DNA of 64,000 nt from Muribaculaceae bacterium (GCA_022509185.1 JAFLTS010000004.1:59574-123573); one strand, 5' to 3'; positions 44,857-55,305 are shown, numbered from the stretch's first letter. Notes: a model not told the origin generated them from the sequence alone. Made by a program: numbers and translations.

Positions 44857-45921
44857 CTATCTATGCCATTTAAGGTTATCAAATTGTGAATGGTCAAAAG
44901 GCTTTGATGGATTAAAATAAAGTCTGTCTTTATCAAGGGAAACAGGAGTTTCAAAATTATTTGTAAAGAGATTACCGGTGCCTAAGCCTTGTGGCCCGTA
45001 AGCTTGTATATTAGCTGTAAATTGAGCTATAGCATTCAATCCTACATTTGATTCCAATGCTGAGGTTATCCACCAACCGATTCCTCTTTTTTCAGCCTCT
45101 TTAATCCATTCCATTGATCCTGAGAATCCTCCGCAGAGTGCCGGCTTTAAAATTATGAACTGAGGCATTATCTTTTCAATAGTATCGATTCGTTCTTCAA
45201 TAGTATCTTTACCGATCAACTCTTCATCTAATGCGATTGGAACCGGTGATTGGTGGCATAAATGGGCCATTTCATCAGGATGGCCGGCCTTTATGGGCTG
45301 TTCTATGCTATGAACTCCAAGATCAGCCAACCGGCATAATTTTTCCATACAGTCACTATAGGAGAAACCCCCATTGGCATCCACTCGAATTGTCAATTCT
45401 TTTTCATTAAATCTTTTTCTGATGGTATGAATCATTTCCAATTCATTGTCCCAACTGATTGCACCAATTTTTAATTTAATACATTTAAAACCGTCATGAA
45501 TTTTCTTTTCAAGGCGATGCATCATAAGATCAAACTCTCCCATCCAAACAAGCCCGTTTATCTCAATTGATTTTTCCCCCTCAGTAAAAGAGGATGGGAA
45601 ATATAATCCGTTGGCTCCATTAGAGAAATCGAAGATTGCCTGTTCCAACCCAAACTGGATGGAAGAATATCTTGTAAGATCTGTAGATTTACCTATGGCA
45701 ATATTTGCCAATAATTCAGTGAGTTTCCATATATAATTTCCGTCGGCTTCCGGAGAAAGGCCCGGAAAAACCGCTGCCTCTCCGATACCAAAAAGAGAAG
45801 GGTCTTTTTCATCGTAGACTTTAATAAGAAATGTGGGTTTCTCAGTTAAAATCCCTCGGGATGTACCGGCAGGTTCTTTAAAATGTAAAAGATAAGGAGC
45901 AAATTCAAGACGCATGGACAC
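44857..45921 (-). CDS. menC: o-Succinylbenzoate synthase
   Basis: Dehydrates SHCHC to o-succinylbenzoate. The 354-residue enolase-superfamily protein shows the KxK motif in CIKLKIGAISW, the Mg2+ ligands in RVDANGGF (Asp), SIEQPIKAGH (Glu) and ALDEELIG (Asp), and the opposite Lys in IILKPALCGGFSG. Dipeptide epimerases have the same fold, but the position between menB and menE settles the assignment. It lies 2 nt before menE and 12 nt after menB. Confidence 0.93.
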   Translation of the reverse strand: MSMRLEFAPYLLHFKEPAGTSRGILTEKPTFLIKVYDEKDPSLFGIGEAAVFPGLSPEADGNYIWKLTELLANIAIGKSTDLTRYSSIQFGLEQAIFDFSNGANGLYFPSSFTEGEKSIEINGLVWMGEFDLMMHRLEKKIHDGFKCIKLKIGAISWDNELEMIHTIRKRFNEKELTIRVDANGGFSYSDCMEKLCRLADLGVHSIEQPIKAGHPDEMAHLCHQSPVPIALDEELIGKDTIEERIDTIEKIMPQFIILKPALCGGFSGSMEWIKEAEKRGIGWWITSALESNVGLNAIAQFTANIQAYGPQGLGTGNLFTNNFETPVSLDKDRLYFNPSKPFDHSQFDNLKWHR

Positions 45922-45933
45922 AAAAAAGAATAA

Positions 45934-46749
45934 TCATGGAAATTTGGGGAATTGATCGAAATCAGGATCACGTTTTTCCAGGAAAGCGTTTTTACCCTCC
46001 TGAGCCTCATCCATCAGATAATACATAAGTGTGGCATCTCCGGCAAACTCCATAAGCCCACGTTGACCGTCTAATTCTGCATTCAGGCCTCTCTTTATCA
46101 TTCTCACTGCCAAAGGTGACCTTTTCTTGATAGTTTCACACCATTCCACCACTTCATCTTCAAGCTTATCAAAGGGGACTACCTTATTTATCATTCCCAT
46201 TTCTAAAGCTTCTTGGGCATTATACTGACGGCAAAGGAACCATATTTCACGAGCTTTCTTCTGTCCGACGCAACGAGCAAGATAGGAAGAGCCGAATCCC
46301 GCATCAAAGCTTCCAACCTTTGGACCTGTTTGTCCGAAAATAGCATTTTCTGAGGCTATAGAAAGATCACAAATCACATTCAAAACATTTCCACCTCCAA
46401 TGGCATAACCATTCACCATTGCAATAACCGGCTTAGGAATTGAACGTATAGCGTTATGCAGATCCAAAACATTAAGACGTGGAATTCCATCTTCACCTAT
46501 ATATCCACCCCGTCCTTTCACATTTTGATCTCCACCACTACAAAAAGCTTTGTCTCCTGCCCCCGTTAGTACTATCACACGGATATCTTCTTTTTCCCTA
46601 CAAATCTTAAAAGCATCCAGCATCTCCATATTGGTGAGAGGCCGAAAGGCATTGTAGACCTTAGGCCGGTTAATTGTGATTTTTGCTATGCCATCAAATT
46701 CTTCAAAAAGAATATCTGTATATTTTTTTATTTCTTTCCAATTACGCAT
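45934..46749 (-). CDS. menB: 1,4-Dihydroxy-2-naphthoyl-CoA synthase
   Basis: Ring closure of o-succinylbenzoyl-CoA to DHNA-CoA. The 271-residue crotonase-fold protein has [36 protein letters not shown] (first part of the oxyanion hole) and [22 protein letters not shown] Gly replaces the acidic residue of other crotonases and FDAGFGS is the MenB signature; type I forms use bicarbonate as cofactor through a Gly here. The C-terminal tail [21 protein letters not shown] is typical. It lies 1 nt after menD. Confidence 0.96.
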   Translation of the reverse strand: MRNWKEIKKYTDILFEEFDGIAKITINRPKVYNAFRPLTNMEMLDAFKICREKEDIRVIVLTGAGDKAFCSGGDQNVKGRGGYIGEDGIPRLNVLDLHNAIRSIPKPVIAMVNGYAIGGGNVLNVICDLSIASENAIFGQTGPKVGSFDAGFGSSYLARCVGQKKAREIWFLCRQYNAQEALEMGMINKVVPFDKLEDEVVEWCETIKKRSPLAVRMIKRGLNAELDGQRGLMEFAGDATLMYYLMDEAQEGKNAFLEKRDPDFDQFPKFP

Positions 46750-46750
46750 A

Positions 46751-48451
46751 TCAAATAACTTTAAGATTCATATAATTTTTTAAGATTTCAGCACTTTCTT
46801 CTCCGGGACATGACACCTTAAGGATAGCTTTAGTGGGATAAGAAAAGAATTTGGGCAAAATATGCTTTAATGAATTTATATCTGAAACTTCCATGAATTC
46901 CCAATTATAACCTTGTGCAAGTGCATTTAAAGGTAATAAAGGGGCCTGACATAAGTATTCTTCTCTTTCCGGAAGAGATGAGGTGGAGGGTATAAAACGG
47001 AAAATTCCCCCTCCTTGGTTATCTATTACTATTATCTTAAAAGAATGGGGAATTTCTTGAATACCAAGACTCCCGATATCATAAGCCATAGAAAGATCAC
47101 CGGTAATTATGAGTGTCTTTCCTTTATAAGCAATACTTCCTCCGATAGCCGTTGATATTGATCCATCAATTCCCGAAACACCACGATTGCAATATGAAGC
47201 ATGAGGAAGAGGATAGTTTATTAGCTGGGCATATCTGATAGAGGTACCATTAGAAAGAAAAAGATTATACTCAGCGGGTAAATAATTGAGAATTAATTCA
47301 AAAGCTTTTAGCTCAGACCATCCGCAATTTTTAATAAAATTGTTTTTAACATATTTTGCTTCCAATCTCCGTACACTCCATTCCTTCTTATATTTCTTAA
47401 CGTCAGACGTAAGGCCTAATTTACGCATACAAACGTTGATATTTCTAAAAAAACGTGTAGGATCTGTTTCAATCCTTAAATCCAAAGACATGAAAGGATC
47501 AGATGTTGTGAGGGAGAAACCGACCGACCAATGGAGAATCTTATGAGAATTTTTTCTTAAATAGTCTTTTAATTTGCGAGAAATTAAGGCACCCCCGATA
47601 GAAATTACTATATCCGGAGAAATATTATCCAAATCCTGAGATTCAAATGCGGTGAGTGTAGAATCCACGCTATAATCTTCTTCATTCAGATGAAGATTGG
47701 AGATAGTCTCAGCCATTACCACAACATTTTCAAACTTTGAAAATGACGCTATAGCTTTCTGTAATTGTGAATCAGGAGTTCCAAATCCGGCCACCAACAT
47801 TACTTTAGCCTTGCATATTTTACCGGCTAAATCTTTCACGACCTCCTTATTGCCTATAGAATCTGCCGAAATACTCCTAATTATGCGAGTTTCTTCGTTT
47901 TCATGTTCCTGTTTCAATCCTAAAGGTTCAGCAAGATGAATATTAATGTGAACAGGCCCCGGCCTGCCTCCACAAGCATAAGATAAAGCATCATTTGCTA
48001 TACGATTCACATACCATAACATTTCTTCATCGTTCTCTCCGATGGCTGGAATGGAATAACTTTTCTTTACATAATTATCCAGAGCTCCGTCCTGGCGCAA
48101 TGTCTGGGAATCATCTTGGTCAATCCATTGGATAGGACGGTCTGCAGAAATAACAATCAGAGGTACCGACTGATAATATGCTTCGGCGACAGCCGGAGCA
48201 TAGTTAAGGAGAGCTGTGCCGGAAGTACATATAACAGCAACAGGTTTCTGACTTACTAAAGCCAGCCCTAATCCCATAAAGGCAGCAGAGCGTTCATCAA
48301 CTACAAAATGTTTTTTCATCGATGTCCTGGCAGCAGCTGCCAAAAGAAGGGGCACATTACGAGAACCCGGAGAACAAACAATATCTTCTACTCCTTTTTT
48401 AGAAAGGACATCAAAGAGTATCCTGCAAAATTTCTTAGAGGTGTCTTTCAT
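46751..48451 (-). CDS. menD: SEPHCHC synthase
   Basis: ThDP-dependent addition of 2-oxoglutarate to isochorismate, the first committed step of menaquinone synthesis. The 566 residues have [18 protein letters not shown] and [18 protein letters not shown] at the N-terminus, [20 protein letters not shown], and the ThDP/Mg2+ region [16 protein letters not shown] with [12 protein letters not shown] and [11 protein letters not shown]. All are typical MenD segments. The substrate isochorismate needs MenF, which is absent from this cluster. It directly abuts fmt. Confidence 0.96.
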   Translation of the reverse strand: MKDTSKKFCRILFDVLSKKGVEDIVCSPGSRNVPLLLAAAARTSMKKHFVVDERSAAFMGLGLALVSQKPVAVICTSGTALLNYAPAVAEAYYQSVPLIVISADRPIQWIDQDDSQTLRQDGALDNYVKKSYSIPAIGENDEEMLWYVNRIANDALSYACGGRPGPVHINIHLAEPLGLKQEHENEETRIIRSISADSIGNKEVVKDLAGKICKAKVMLVAGFGTPDSQLQKAIASFSKFENVVVMAETISNLHLNEEDYSVDSTLTAFESQDLDNISPDIVISIGGALISRKLKDYLRKNSHKILHWSVGFSLTTSDPFMSLDLRIETDPTRFFRNINVCMRKLGLTSDVKKYKKEWSVRRLEAKYVKNNFIKNCGWSELKAFELILNYLPAEYNLFLSNGTSIRYAQLINYPLPHASYCNRGVSGIDGSISTAIGGSIAYKGKTLIITGDLSMAYDIGSLGIQEIPHSFKIIVIDNQGGGIFRFIPSTSSLPEREEYLCQAPLLPLNALAQGYNWEFMEVSDINSLKHILPKFFSYPTKAILKVSCPGEESAEILKNYMNLKVI

Positions 48452-49405
48452 TTAAAAAAATTTTTCAGGTTTATATCCTCTTAAAAAGGCTTCTGCATCC
48501 ATTCGTTTTTTTCCGGCCGGTTGCAAAGATAAAATTTCCAAAACTCTATCACCTGTTGAAACAAAGAGACGGTTTTTATCAATAATGATATTACCCGGAG
48601 AACCATTTGAAAGCAGAGAATTTGCTATTTCTGTCTGAAAAATTTTTACATCTAAAGGTTTCTCCGGATTTCGAGAGTCTGTCATAGTGGTCCAAGCAGC
48701 AGGATAAGGTGACAGCCCTCTTATGAGATTGTGTATATCTTCGGCTGACTTACTCCAATCTATATGACAAGTTTCTTTAAATATCTTTGGGGCCGCTAAA
48801 TATTCTCCTTCGGGTTGAGGGGTAGTTGAGAAATTGCCTTCCTCTATATTTTTAACTGTCTCTACAACCATTTCTGCACCCAAGTGCATAAGTTTGTCGT
48901 GCACATCACCTACATTATCTGAAGGATAAATATTTATTTTTTTCTGTTGTATAATATCCCCTGTATCTATTTCATGTTTAAGAAAGAAAGTAGTTACTCC
49001 GGTTTCTTTTTCCCCATTTATTACGGCCCAATTGATGGGAGCAGCACCTCGATATTTCGGAAGAAGAGAAGCATGGAGATTAAAGGTTCCTAACGGAGGC
49101 ATACTCCATACGGATTCAGGAAGCATCCTGAACGCTATCACTATGAAAAGGTCTGCATCTATTTTTTTTAGTTCTGCCAGAAAGTCAGGGTCTTTCAATT
49201 TTTCCGGTTGCAGTAGCGGCAATTTTTTTTCCAGAGCATATTTTTTCACATCACTCTGAATAATTTTATGGCCTCTACCTGCCATTTTGTCGGGCATCGT
49301 CACCACAGCTTTTATATCACATCCGGATTGTATTAATTTATCCAGACTTTCCACTGCAAATTCAGGCGTTCCGAAAAAAACTATCTTTATTTTATTTTTG
49401 TCCAT
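48452..49405 (-). CDS. fmt: Methionyl-tRNA formyltransferase
   Basis: Formylates initiator Met-tRNA. The 317-residue protein shows KIVFFGTPEFAVESL at the N-terminus, HASLLPKYRGAAPINWAVINGE (formyl-THF site with His and the SLLP loop), TFFLKHEIDTGDII, and the C-terminal OB-like domain ending with LRGYKPEKFF. Length is standard. It abuts menD with no gap and follows clc by 13 nt. The usual partner def is not adjacent. Here it takes the position where menF often precedes menD in relatives. Confidence 0.97.
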   Translation of the reverse strand: MDKNKIKIVFFGTPEFAVESLDKLIQSGCDIKAVVTMPDKMAGRGHKIIQSDVKKYALEKKLPLLQPEKLKDPDFLAELKKIDADLFIVIAFRMLPESVWSMPPLGTFNLHASLLPKYRGAAPINWAVINGEKETGVTTFFLKHEIDTGDIIQQKKINIYPSDNVGDVHDKLMHLGAEMVVETVKNIEEGNFSTTPQPEGEYLAAPKIFKETCHIDWSKSAEDIHNLIRGLSPYPAAWTTMTDSRNPEKPLDVKIFQTEIANSLLSNGSPGNIIIDKNRLFVSTGDRVLEILSLQPAGKKRMDAEAFLRGYKPEKFF

Positions 49406-49418
49406 ACTTCGATAAAAT

Positions 49419-51218
49419 CTATTCGTCGCTATAATGTTTCAAAACCCTTCTGTATGAATTAAAAATCTTGGATTTGGAAACAAATCCAATATATTTCCCG
49501 TTGTGCACAACCGGGAGATTCCATGCATGTGTCTTATCGAACAGTCTCATAACCTCATCCATAGGCATGTTTACTTCAATTCTTGCCGGAGCTGATGACA
49601 TAAATCTTGATACATGCATTTTTTTGTAAAGGTCTGTACGAAACATTATATTTCTGATATCATCAAGCAAAACAACTCCCATCAACATTCCATTATCATC
49701 TAAAACGGGGAAAAGGTTTCTGCTCGAAGTAGCCACAATGTCCACAACTTGCTTAAGCGTCATATCCGGATGAACGGCTTTGAAATCTTTTTCTATTACA
49801 TTCTCTACTTTAAGGAGCGTCAAGACGGCTTTATCTTTTTCATGGGTAAGAAGGTCGCCCTCTTTAGCAAGACGCATTGTGTAAATACTATATGGTAAAA
49901 ACATTTTGATTGTCATATAAGAGAGAGTTGAAACAATCAACAGAGGTAGAAAAAGATCATATCCACCTGTCATTTCTGCTGTAAGGAATATGGCCATAAG
50001 TGGCGCATGCATAACTCCACTCATTACTCCTGCCATTCCCAATAAAGTAAAATTTTTATTGGAGATACCGGCTCCATCAAAAATTATATTGAAGAAATAG
50101 GCAAACAGAAACCCGCACATTGCCCCCACAAAAAGTGACGGAGCGAAAGTACCTCCCACACCACCGGCTCCGTTAGTTGCACTTGTTGCAAAAGCTTTGG
50201 TTAGAACAATAGCTCCAATAAAACCACAGATCATCCATACATTATCCCGGTCGAAATAAAAGAAAGTTCCATCCACAATTTTGGAATAATCTCCTTCCAA
50301 GAGTTGATTTATGGCATCATATCCTTCTCCATAAAGAGGAGGTATCACAAAGATGAGACCGGCCATTATCACCCCTCCAATACATATCTTCAACCATTGA
50401 TTGGGTAATTTCTTAAACATGGTTTCCATCATAAACATCACCTTGGTGAAATATAAGGATATCAAACCACAGAATATTCCTAAAAGCAAAGTATATGGAA
50501 TATTTTTAATATAGAAGGGTTCACTTTGCGAGAAGAAGAATTCAGCATTATAGCCCTCCAGAACATAAGCCACCGTTGCCCCGGTGATACTTGAAATAAG
50601 TAAAGGCATCACTGTGGCCCCCGTGAGGTCGATCATAAGCACTTCCAAAGTGAAAAGCATTCCTGCTATAGGGGCCCGGAAAATACCTGCAATTCCAGCA
50701 GCAGCGCCACATCCCACAAGAAGCATGAGAATTCTTGGCGACATTCTGAAAGCCTTACCGATATTTGATCCGATTGCTGCGCCGGTGAATACAATGGGAC
50801 CCTCGGCTCCCACGGATCCTCCGAATCCTATAGTTATTGAAGATGCTACCAAGGAAGCATACATATTTTTCTTTTTCAATCTGGATTTGCGTCTTGATAT
50901 TGCATACAAAACCTTAGTAACTCCATGTGAAATATTTTCTTTTACTACATATTTCAAAAACAGTGTGACTATAAAGATCCCAACAACAGGATAAACAAGG
51001 TTAAGCCAGTTAACAGTTGTTTCGCTGAAATGAGAAGTTAGGGCATGGGCTATAACATGAATCAGATATTTGAGGAGCTGAGCGGCAAAGCCACAAATCA
51101 CTCCTACAATAAGAGAAAGAACTATTACAAAGGTTCTTTCTCCAATATGTCTTTCACGCCAGGCTACTACATTGACCCAGCTTTCGGTGAAGAAATTATG
51201 TCGTTCCTGATAAGCCAT
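49419..51218 (-). CDS. ClC-family anion channel or antiporter with two CBS domains
   Basis: The 599 residues hold about 10-11 membrane segments to about residue 440, then a pair of CBS domains (FKAVHPDMTLKQVVDIVATS and MSSAPARIEVNMPMDEVMRL). The ClC selectivity segments GSVGAEGPIVFTGAAIGS, with the gating Glu, and GGVGGTFAPSLFVGAM are recognisable. The first motif, GSGIP in E. coli ClC-ec1, reads ISHGV here. The cytoplasmic CBS pair would sense nucleotides. Whether it is a channel or an H+ exchanger cannot be decided by eye. It overlaps wcaJ by one base (TAATG). Confidence 0.9.
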   Translation of the reverse strand: MAYQERHNFFTESWVNVVAWRERHIGERTFVIVLSLIVGVICGFAAQLLKYLIHVIAHALTSHFSETTVNWLNLVYPVVGIFIVTLFLKYVVKENISHGVTKVLYAISRRKSRLKKKNMYASLVASSITIGFGGSVGAEGPIVFTGAAIGSNIGKAFRMSPRILMLLVGCGAAAGIAGIFRAPIAGMLFTLEVLMIDLTGATVMPLLISSITGATVAYVLEGYNAEFFFSQSEPFYIKNIPYTLLLGIFCGLISLYFTKVMFMMETMFKKLPNQWLKICIGGVIMAGLIFVIPPLYGEGYDAINQLLEGDYSKIVDGTFFYFDRDNVWMICGFIGAIVLTKAFATSATNGAGGVGGTFAPSLFVGAMCGFLFAYFFNIIFDGAGISNKNFTLLGMAGVMSGVMHAPLMAIFLTAEMTGGYDLFLPLLIVSTLSYMTIKMFLPYSIYTMRLAKEGDLLTHEKDKAVLTLLKVENVIEKDFKAVHPDMTLKQVVDIVATSSRNLFPVLDDNGMLMGVVLLDDIRNIMFRTDLYKKMHVSRFMSSAPARIEVNMPMDEVMRLFDKTHAWNLPVVHNGKYIGFVSKSKIFNSYRRVLKHYSDE

Positions 51219-52645
51219 TATAACCCTTCTCCTCCAAACACCGTTTTCAGAGTATATAACAAGATTTTACAATCTACCGACAGAGACATATTGGCAAGAT
51301 ATATAAGATCAAACTGAGTTCGTTCAACCATTTGATTCACTGTGGATGCATACCCATATTTCACCATGCCCCATGATGTTATACCGGGTCTCACCTGGCA
51401 AACCAGAGTATAATAGGGAGCACGTTCCACTATTTGTCTTATGAAGAACTCACGTTCCGGACGAGGACCAACTACAGACATATCACCTTTTAACACATTC
51501 CAGAACTGAGGGAGCTCATCAAGCCGGTACTTACGCATCCAACCACCCACTTTAGTAATTCGATGGTCATTTTCATGAGAAAGCTGTGGCCCATTTTCCT
51601 CCGCATTTTCATACATTGTGCGGAATTTATAAATTCTGAAGGGTTTCTGGTATCTTCCTATTCTTTCTTGAGAATAAAAAACCTTTCCCCTTGATGTTGT
51701 CGCCACCAATATTGATAGTATACCATATAAAGGTGAAAGACAAAGTAATGTGAAACAAGAGAATACCACATCAAAACTTCTTTTGATATTTTTAGATGCT
51801 TCACTTATCCCGGGTCTTGTGAGATCTATAAAAGGTTCTCCATAAATGTCAGATAAGCGAATTGCCGAGGTGATATATGAGAAAGTATCCGGGGATATTT
51901 TCACAGGAATTTTCAATGGAAAAAGCTGAGAAAGTATATCCATCACTTTTCTGTCATTGCGTGTTTGAGGTGCTAATATTACTTGGTTTATAATTTTTGT
52001 CTCAAGGATATCTTTTAATTTTGAAAATGGAATTACCCTTTCATTATCTTTGACTTTATCTTCTCCGGGTAGTTCCACAAAACCCACAATATGATAAGAT
52101 ATGCTTCTCTTATCATTTCTTAATTGTCTTGCAACTTTTCTGGATACTTTTGAATTTCCTAATATAAGGACCTTAATTTTCCATTGTCTGTTTTTGAAAT
52201 GATTTAAGGCATAGTTAGTGATTAAGATCCTACAAAAGTAGGTCAGAATAAAGAAAGTTCCAAAGAGCACCCAGATTACTTCATAATTAATAATTCTTTT
52301 ACCAGTCTGATCATTGATAAGCAACACCAGGTAAATTATAATGGTATTAATCACTTCCGAGAAAAAAGTGGTGTTAAACTCTTCAAGCCTTGATTTATTA
52401 AACGGACGATTATAATAACCTGATAGCCAATAAATACCAATAAGATAGATTGGAACAACAGATTGCTCAATAATTAGTTTTGTTGAACCTAAAAAATGCC
52501 AGAGAGTGGAGTAATCTTTATGAATGCCGTCTAACAGAAAATATCTGATTATATTAAAAGCCCAGAAAGCTATAGCGCCGGAAAACATGTCGCCAATAAT
52601 GTATCGGGCGAGTTGTTTATTAATATTGATTCCGGGATAATTCAT
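51218..52645 (-). CDS. Polyprenyl-phosphate sugar phosphotransferase (WcaJ/UptA family)
   Basis: Transfers a sugar-1-phosphate to undecaprenyl phosphate to initiate exopolysaccharide or O-glycan synthesis. In the 475 residues there are about four N-terminal membrane helices, a CoA-binding-like domain (WKIKVLILGNSKVSRKVARQ), one further helix (DVVFSCFTLLCLSPLYGIL) and the phosphoglycosyltransferase domain with SQERIGRYQKPFRIYKFRTM, KYRLDELPQFWNVLKGDMSV and GPRPEREF. The acidic catalytic DE pair is intact. Likely donors are UDP-glucose or UDP-galactose. No other glycosyltransferases are adjacent. It overlaps tsaC by four bases. Confidence 0.92.
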   Translation of the reverse strand: MNYPGININKQLARYIIGDMFSGAIAFWAFNIIRYFLLDGIHKDYSTLWHFLGSTKLIIEQSVVPIYLIGIYWLSGYYNRPFNKSRLEEFNTTFFSEVINTIIIYLVLLINDQTGKRIINYEVIWVLFGTFFILTYFCRILITNYALNHFKNRQWKIKVLILGNSKVSRKVARQLRNDKRSISYHIVGFVELPGEDKVKDNERVIPFSKLKDILETKIINQVILAPQTRNDRKVMDILSQLFPLKIPVKISPDTFSYITSAIRLSDIYGEPFIDLTRPGISEASKNIKRSFDVVFSCFTLLCLSPLYGILSILVATTSRGKVFYSQERIGRYQKPFRIYKFRTMYENAEENGPQLSHENDHRITKVGGWMRKYRLDELPQFWNVLKGDMSVVGPRPEREFFIRQIVERAPYYTLVCQVRPGITSWGMVKYGYASTVNQMVERTQFDLIYLANMSLSVDCKILLYTLKTVFGGEGL

Positions 52646-53223
52646 CTGATAATCCTGAAAGAGGCGTCTTTTCCTAATTTAATTATATTACTGGGAAGAT
52701 GTGGCTTGGAATCCTGTTGACGATATTTTACAATATAATCCACTCCATTTAATATTTCCGGCTCAATTTCTTTGAAGAAACGTGGAGATTCCTTCCCGCT
52801 GATATTTGCCGAAGTTGAAACAATTGGTCTGCCTAGCCTTCGGCACAATTCCTTGGAAAATGCTTCATCCGTAATTCTGACCCCCAGACTTCCATCCTGA
52901 CTTAAAAGCTCGGAGGAAACCCCATAGGCATTATCATAAATAACAGTTAGCGGATTAACGGCAGCCTCTAAAAGTTCATAAGCTACATCGGGTATCTCCG
53001 GGATTATTTTTTCTAAAGCAGGGATATTGTTAACTAGCACTAACATGGACTTTGAATCCACTCTTTTTTTCAGCTTATATATTCTTTTAACTGCCTCATC
53101 ATTACTTGCATCGCAACCTATACCCCATATGGTATCTGTGGGATAAAGAATTATCCCCCCTTTTTTCATTACATCAACAGCTTTTTTGAGATCTTCAGAG
53201 AAATTGTTTACAGACTCATCCAT
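52642..53223 (-). CDS. tsaC: L-threonylcarbamoyladenylate synthase (Sua5/YciO/YrdC)
   Basis: Makes the TC-AMP used for the t6A37 modification of ANN-decoding tRNAs. The 193-residue YrdC-fold protein has AVDVMKKGGIILYPTDTIWGIGCDA near the N-terminus, KKRVDSKSMLVLV, LGVRITD, and LGRPIVSTSANISGKESP. No C-terminal Sua5 domain follows. YciO-type proteins of unknown function are the closest alternative. It overlaps wcaJ by four bases and follows nadE by 10 nt. Confidence 0.88.
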   Translation of the reverse strand: MDESVNNFSEDLKKAVDVMKKGGIILYPTDTIWGIGCDASNDEAVKRIYKLKKRVDSKSMLVLVNNIPALEKIIPEIPDVAYELLEAAVNPLTVIYDNAYGVSSELLSQDGSLGVRITDEAFSKELCRRLGRPIVSTSANISGKESPRFFKEIEPEILNGVDYIVKYRQQDSKPHLPSNIIKLGKDASFRIIR

Positions 53224-53233
53224 TAATAAAAGT

Positions 53234-55156
53234 TTATAAACTGTTCAGCCTATTAAGCCACAATTCAGGATTAACATCCGAAGGCATTCTCCAGTCACCG
53301 CGAGGAGAAAGGTTCACACTTCCCACTTTAGGGCCATCAGGCATACATGAGCGTTTAAATTGTTGAGAAAAGAATCTCTTGAAAAATACCTTCAACCATT
53401 TTAATATAATACTTTTTTCATATTTGTCTTTGAAAGCCAACGATGCAAGATAGAAAATTTTATCCGGTGAGAATGAATTTCTTAGAAAATGAAATAGGAA
53501 GAAATCATGGAGTTCATATGGACCAACTAAATCTTCAGTTTTCTGAGTTATATCTTCATTTCCGGAAGGTATTAATTCCGGACTTATTGGAGTCTGACAT
53601 ATATCTTTTAAAACTTGTTTAATTTTTTCATCTGATTCCGAGGCTACCCATTCCACCAGATATCTAACCAAAGTCTTTGGCACGGATGCATTTACTCCAT
53701 ACATTGACATTTGATCTCCATTATAGGTGCACCAACCTAATGCAAGTTCCGACATGTCACCGGTGCCAATTACAATCCCACCTTCTTTATTGGCAAGATC
53801 CATGAGGATTTGAGTGCGTTCCCGTGCCTGGGAGTTTTCATAAGTGGCATCAAATTTACCTGGATTCTGGCCGATGTCTTTAAAATGTTGATCCACGGCT
53901 TTTTTGATAGGTATTTGTAAAGCTGTAACACCCAAAAGATTCATTAGCTCCAAGGCATTGTTCTTGGTGCGGGATGTAGTTGCCAATCCAGGCATTGTTA
54001 CAGCTATTATTCCCGTGCGTGGCAAATTTAGCTTATCGAAAGCCCTTACAGTCACAAGTAAAGCAAGGGTAGAATCCAGACCACCGGAAATACCTATCAC
54101 AGCTTTTTTACATCCTATTGCGTCAAGCCGTTTCATTAGGCCATAAGCCTGTATGCTTATGATTTCTTCACATCTTTCATGAAGTTTCTTTTTGTTTTCG
54201 GGCACAAATGGCAAACAATTAGGAACCGGAATATCCTTTACCTCAGTATATTCTTTTTCATAATCGGATATAATCTTACGATAATTTATTTCTTGAATTT
54301 CTGATTCCGTAAAGGTATTAAATTTCTGACGGTCCAATCTAAGTTTCTGTATATCTATATCGGCTGTCACTTCAAAATTTGAAATGAGAAATCTTTCGCT
54401 TGATGCCACAATATTTCCATCATAACCAATTATAGCATTTCCTGAAAAAACCAGATCGGTAGAAGATTCCCCCCATCCCGCAGAAGAGTAAGCATAGGCA
54501 CACCGGCATCTTGCTGACTGCTGGCTAATGAGATTAAGTATATAATTATTTTTACCGATAAGCTCATCAGAGGCTGAAAGATTCAGGATAACTTCTGCAC
54601 CGGCCATCGCCAAAGAAGAACTCGGAGGAGATGGAACCCACAAGTCTTCACAAATTTCAATGCCCATATTCACATTTTTATGGTTAAACATAAGGTCGAC
54701 ACCGAAAGGAGTTTTTTGAGATGCGAAAAATATTGTTTCTCCTTTAATTTTTTTACCTGATTCAAACCACCTTTTTTCATAAAATTCCCCATAATTCGGA
54801 AGATAGGTTTTAGGTACTATTCCCAAAATTTTTCCTTTGGAGAAAGATATGGCACAGTTGAATAATTTGCCAAAAGCTAAAACCGGAGCACCTACAACCG
54901 CTAAAATATCAAGGTTCTCTGTTTTATGAATCAATTCTCCGACAGCTTTTTCTGCGCTTTGGATAACAATTTTCTGATTAAAAAGATCTGCACAAGTATA
55001 TCCGGTGATAGAAAGTTCAGGAAAAACGATACAATCTACGTTATTTTGTTGCGCCTTAATTATAGCTGTATATATTTTAGAAATATTGAAGAAAGGATCG
55101 GCGATTTTCACCACCGGTACAAAAGCGCTTATTCGATAGAAACCGTAAGGATCCAT
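53234..55156 (-). CDS. nadE: Glutamine-dependent NAD+ synthetase
   Basis: Final step of NAD synthesis, with ammonia from glutamine. The 640-residue protein joins an N-terminal nitrilase-type amidase to the synthetase domain. The E-K-C triad is at Glu47 (FPELSITGY), Lys116 (VPKTYLPNYGEFYE) and Cys169 (GIEICEDLWVP), with spacing equal to that of the Mycobacterium tuberculosis enzyme. The synthetase P-loop is VIGISGGLDSTLALLV, and GTGDMSELALGWCTYNGD follows. It is the first gene of the nine-gene minus-strand run, with a -7 box 23 nt upstream of its ATG. Confidence 0.96.
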   Translation of the reverse strand: MDPYGFYRISAFVPVVKIADPFFNISKIYTAIIKAQQNNVDCIVFPELSITGYTCADLFNQKIVIQSAEKAVGELIHKTENLDILAVVGAPVLAFGKLFNCAISFSKGKILGIVPKTYLPNYGEFYEKRWFESGKKIKGETIFFASQKTPFGVDLMFNHKNVNMGIEICEDLWVPSPPSSSLAMAGAEVILNLSASDELIGKNNYILNLISQQSARCRCAYAYSSAGWGESSTDLVFSGNAIIGYDGNIVASSERFLISNFEVTADIDIQKLRLDRQKFNTFTESEIQEINYRKIISDYEKEYTEVKDIPVPNCLPFVPENKKKLHERCEEIISIQAYGLMKRLDAIGCKKAVIGISGGLDSTLALLVTVRAFDKLNLPRTGIIAVTMPGLATTSRTKNNALELMNLLGVTALQIPIKKAVDQHFKDIGQNPGKFDATYENSQARERTQILMDLANKEGGIVIGTGDMSELALGWCTYNGDQMSMYGVNASVPKTLVRYLVEWVASESDEKIKQVLKDICQTPISPELIPSGNEDITQKTEDLVGPYELHDFFLFHFLRNSFSPDKIFYLASLAFKDKYEKSIILKWLKVFFKRFFSQQFKRSCMPDGPKVGSVNLSPRGDWRMPSDVNPELWLNRLNSL

Positions 55157-55178
55157 AAAGAAAGAGGTTATATCTTCA

Positions 55179-55186
55179 CAAAGATA
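55179..55186 (-). promoter_or_regulatory. -7 promoter box of the nadE-men operon
   Basis: TATCTTTG on the minus strand matches TAnnTTTG. It gives a leader of roughly 15 nt. No -33 TTG is clear at the expected spacing. Confidence 0.5.
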
Positions 55187-55297
55187 ATGAAGAAATTCGG
55201 GGCCTTTGCCATATGAAGGTAAAAATTTAAAGGTTAATTCAACAATATTTGTTAATGCCGATAAGACTTTTTGTTTTTATAAAAAATGTTTTTTTCT

Positions 55298-55305
55298 TAA
55301 CTTTG
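55298..55305 (+). promoter_or_regulatory. -7 promoter box of the pseudouridine synthase operon
   Basis: TAACTTTG matches TAnnTTTG. A TTTG at 55270-55273 is the nearest -33 candidate but the spacer is 24 bases, slightly long. The leader to the ATG at 55430 is about 120 nt and contains AAGGCC/GGCCTT inverted repeats that could fold. Confidence 0.5.
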
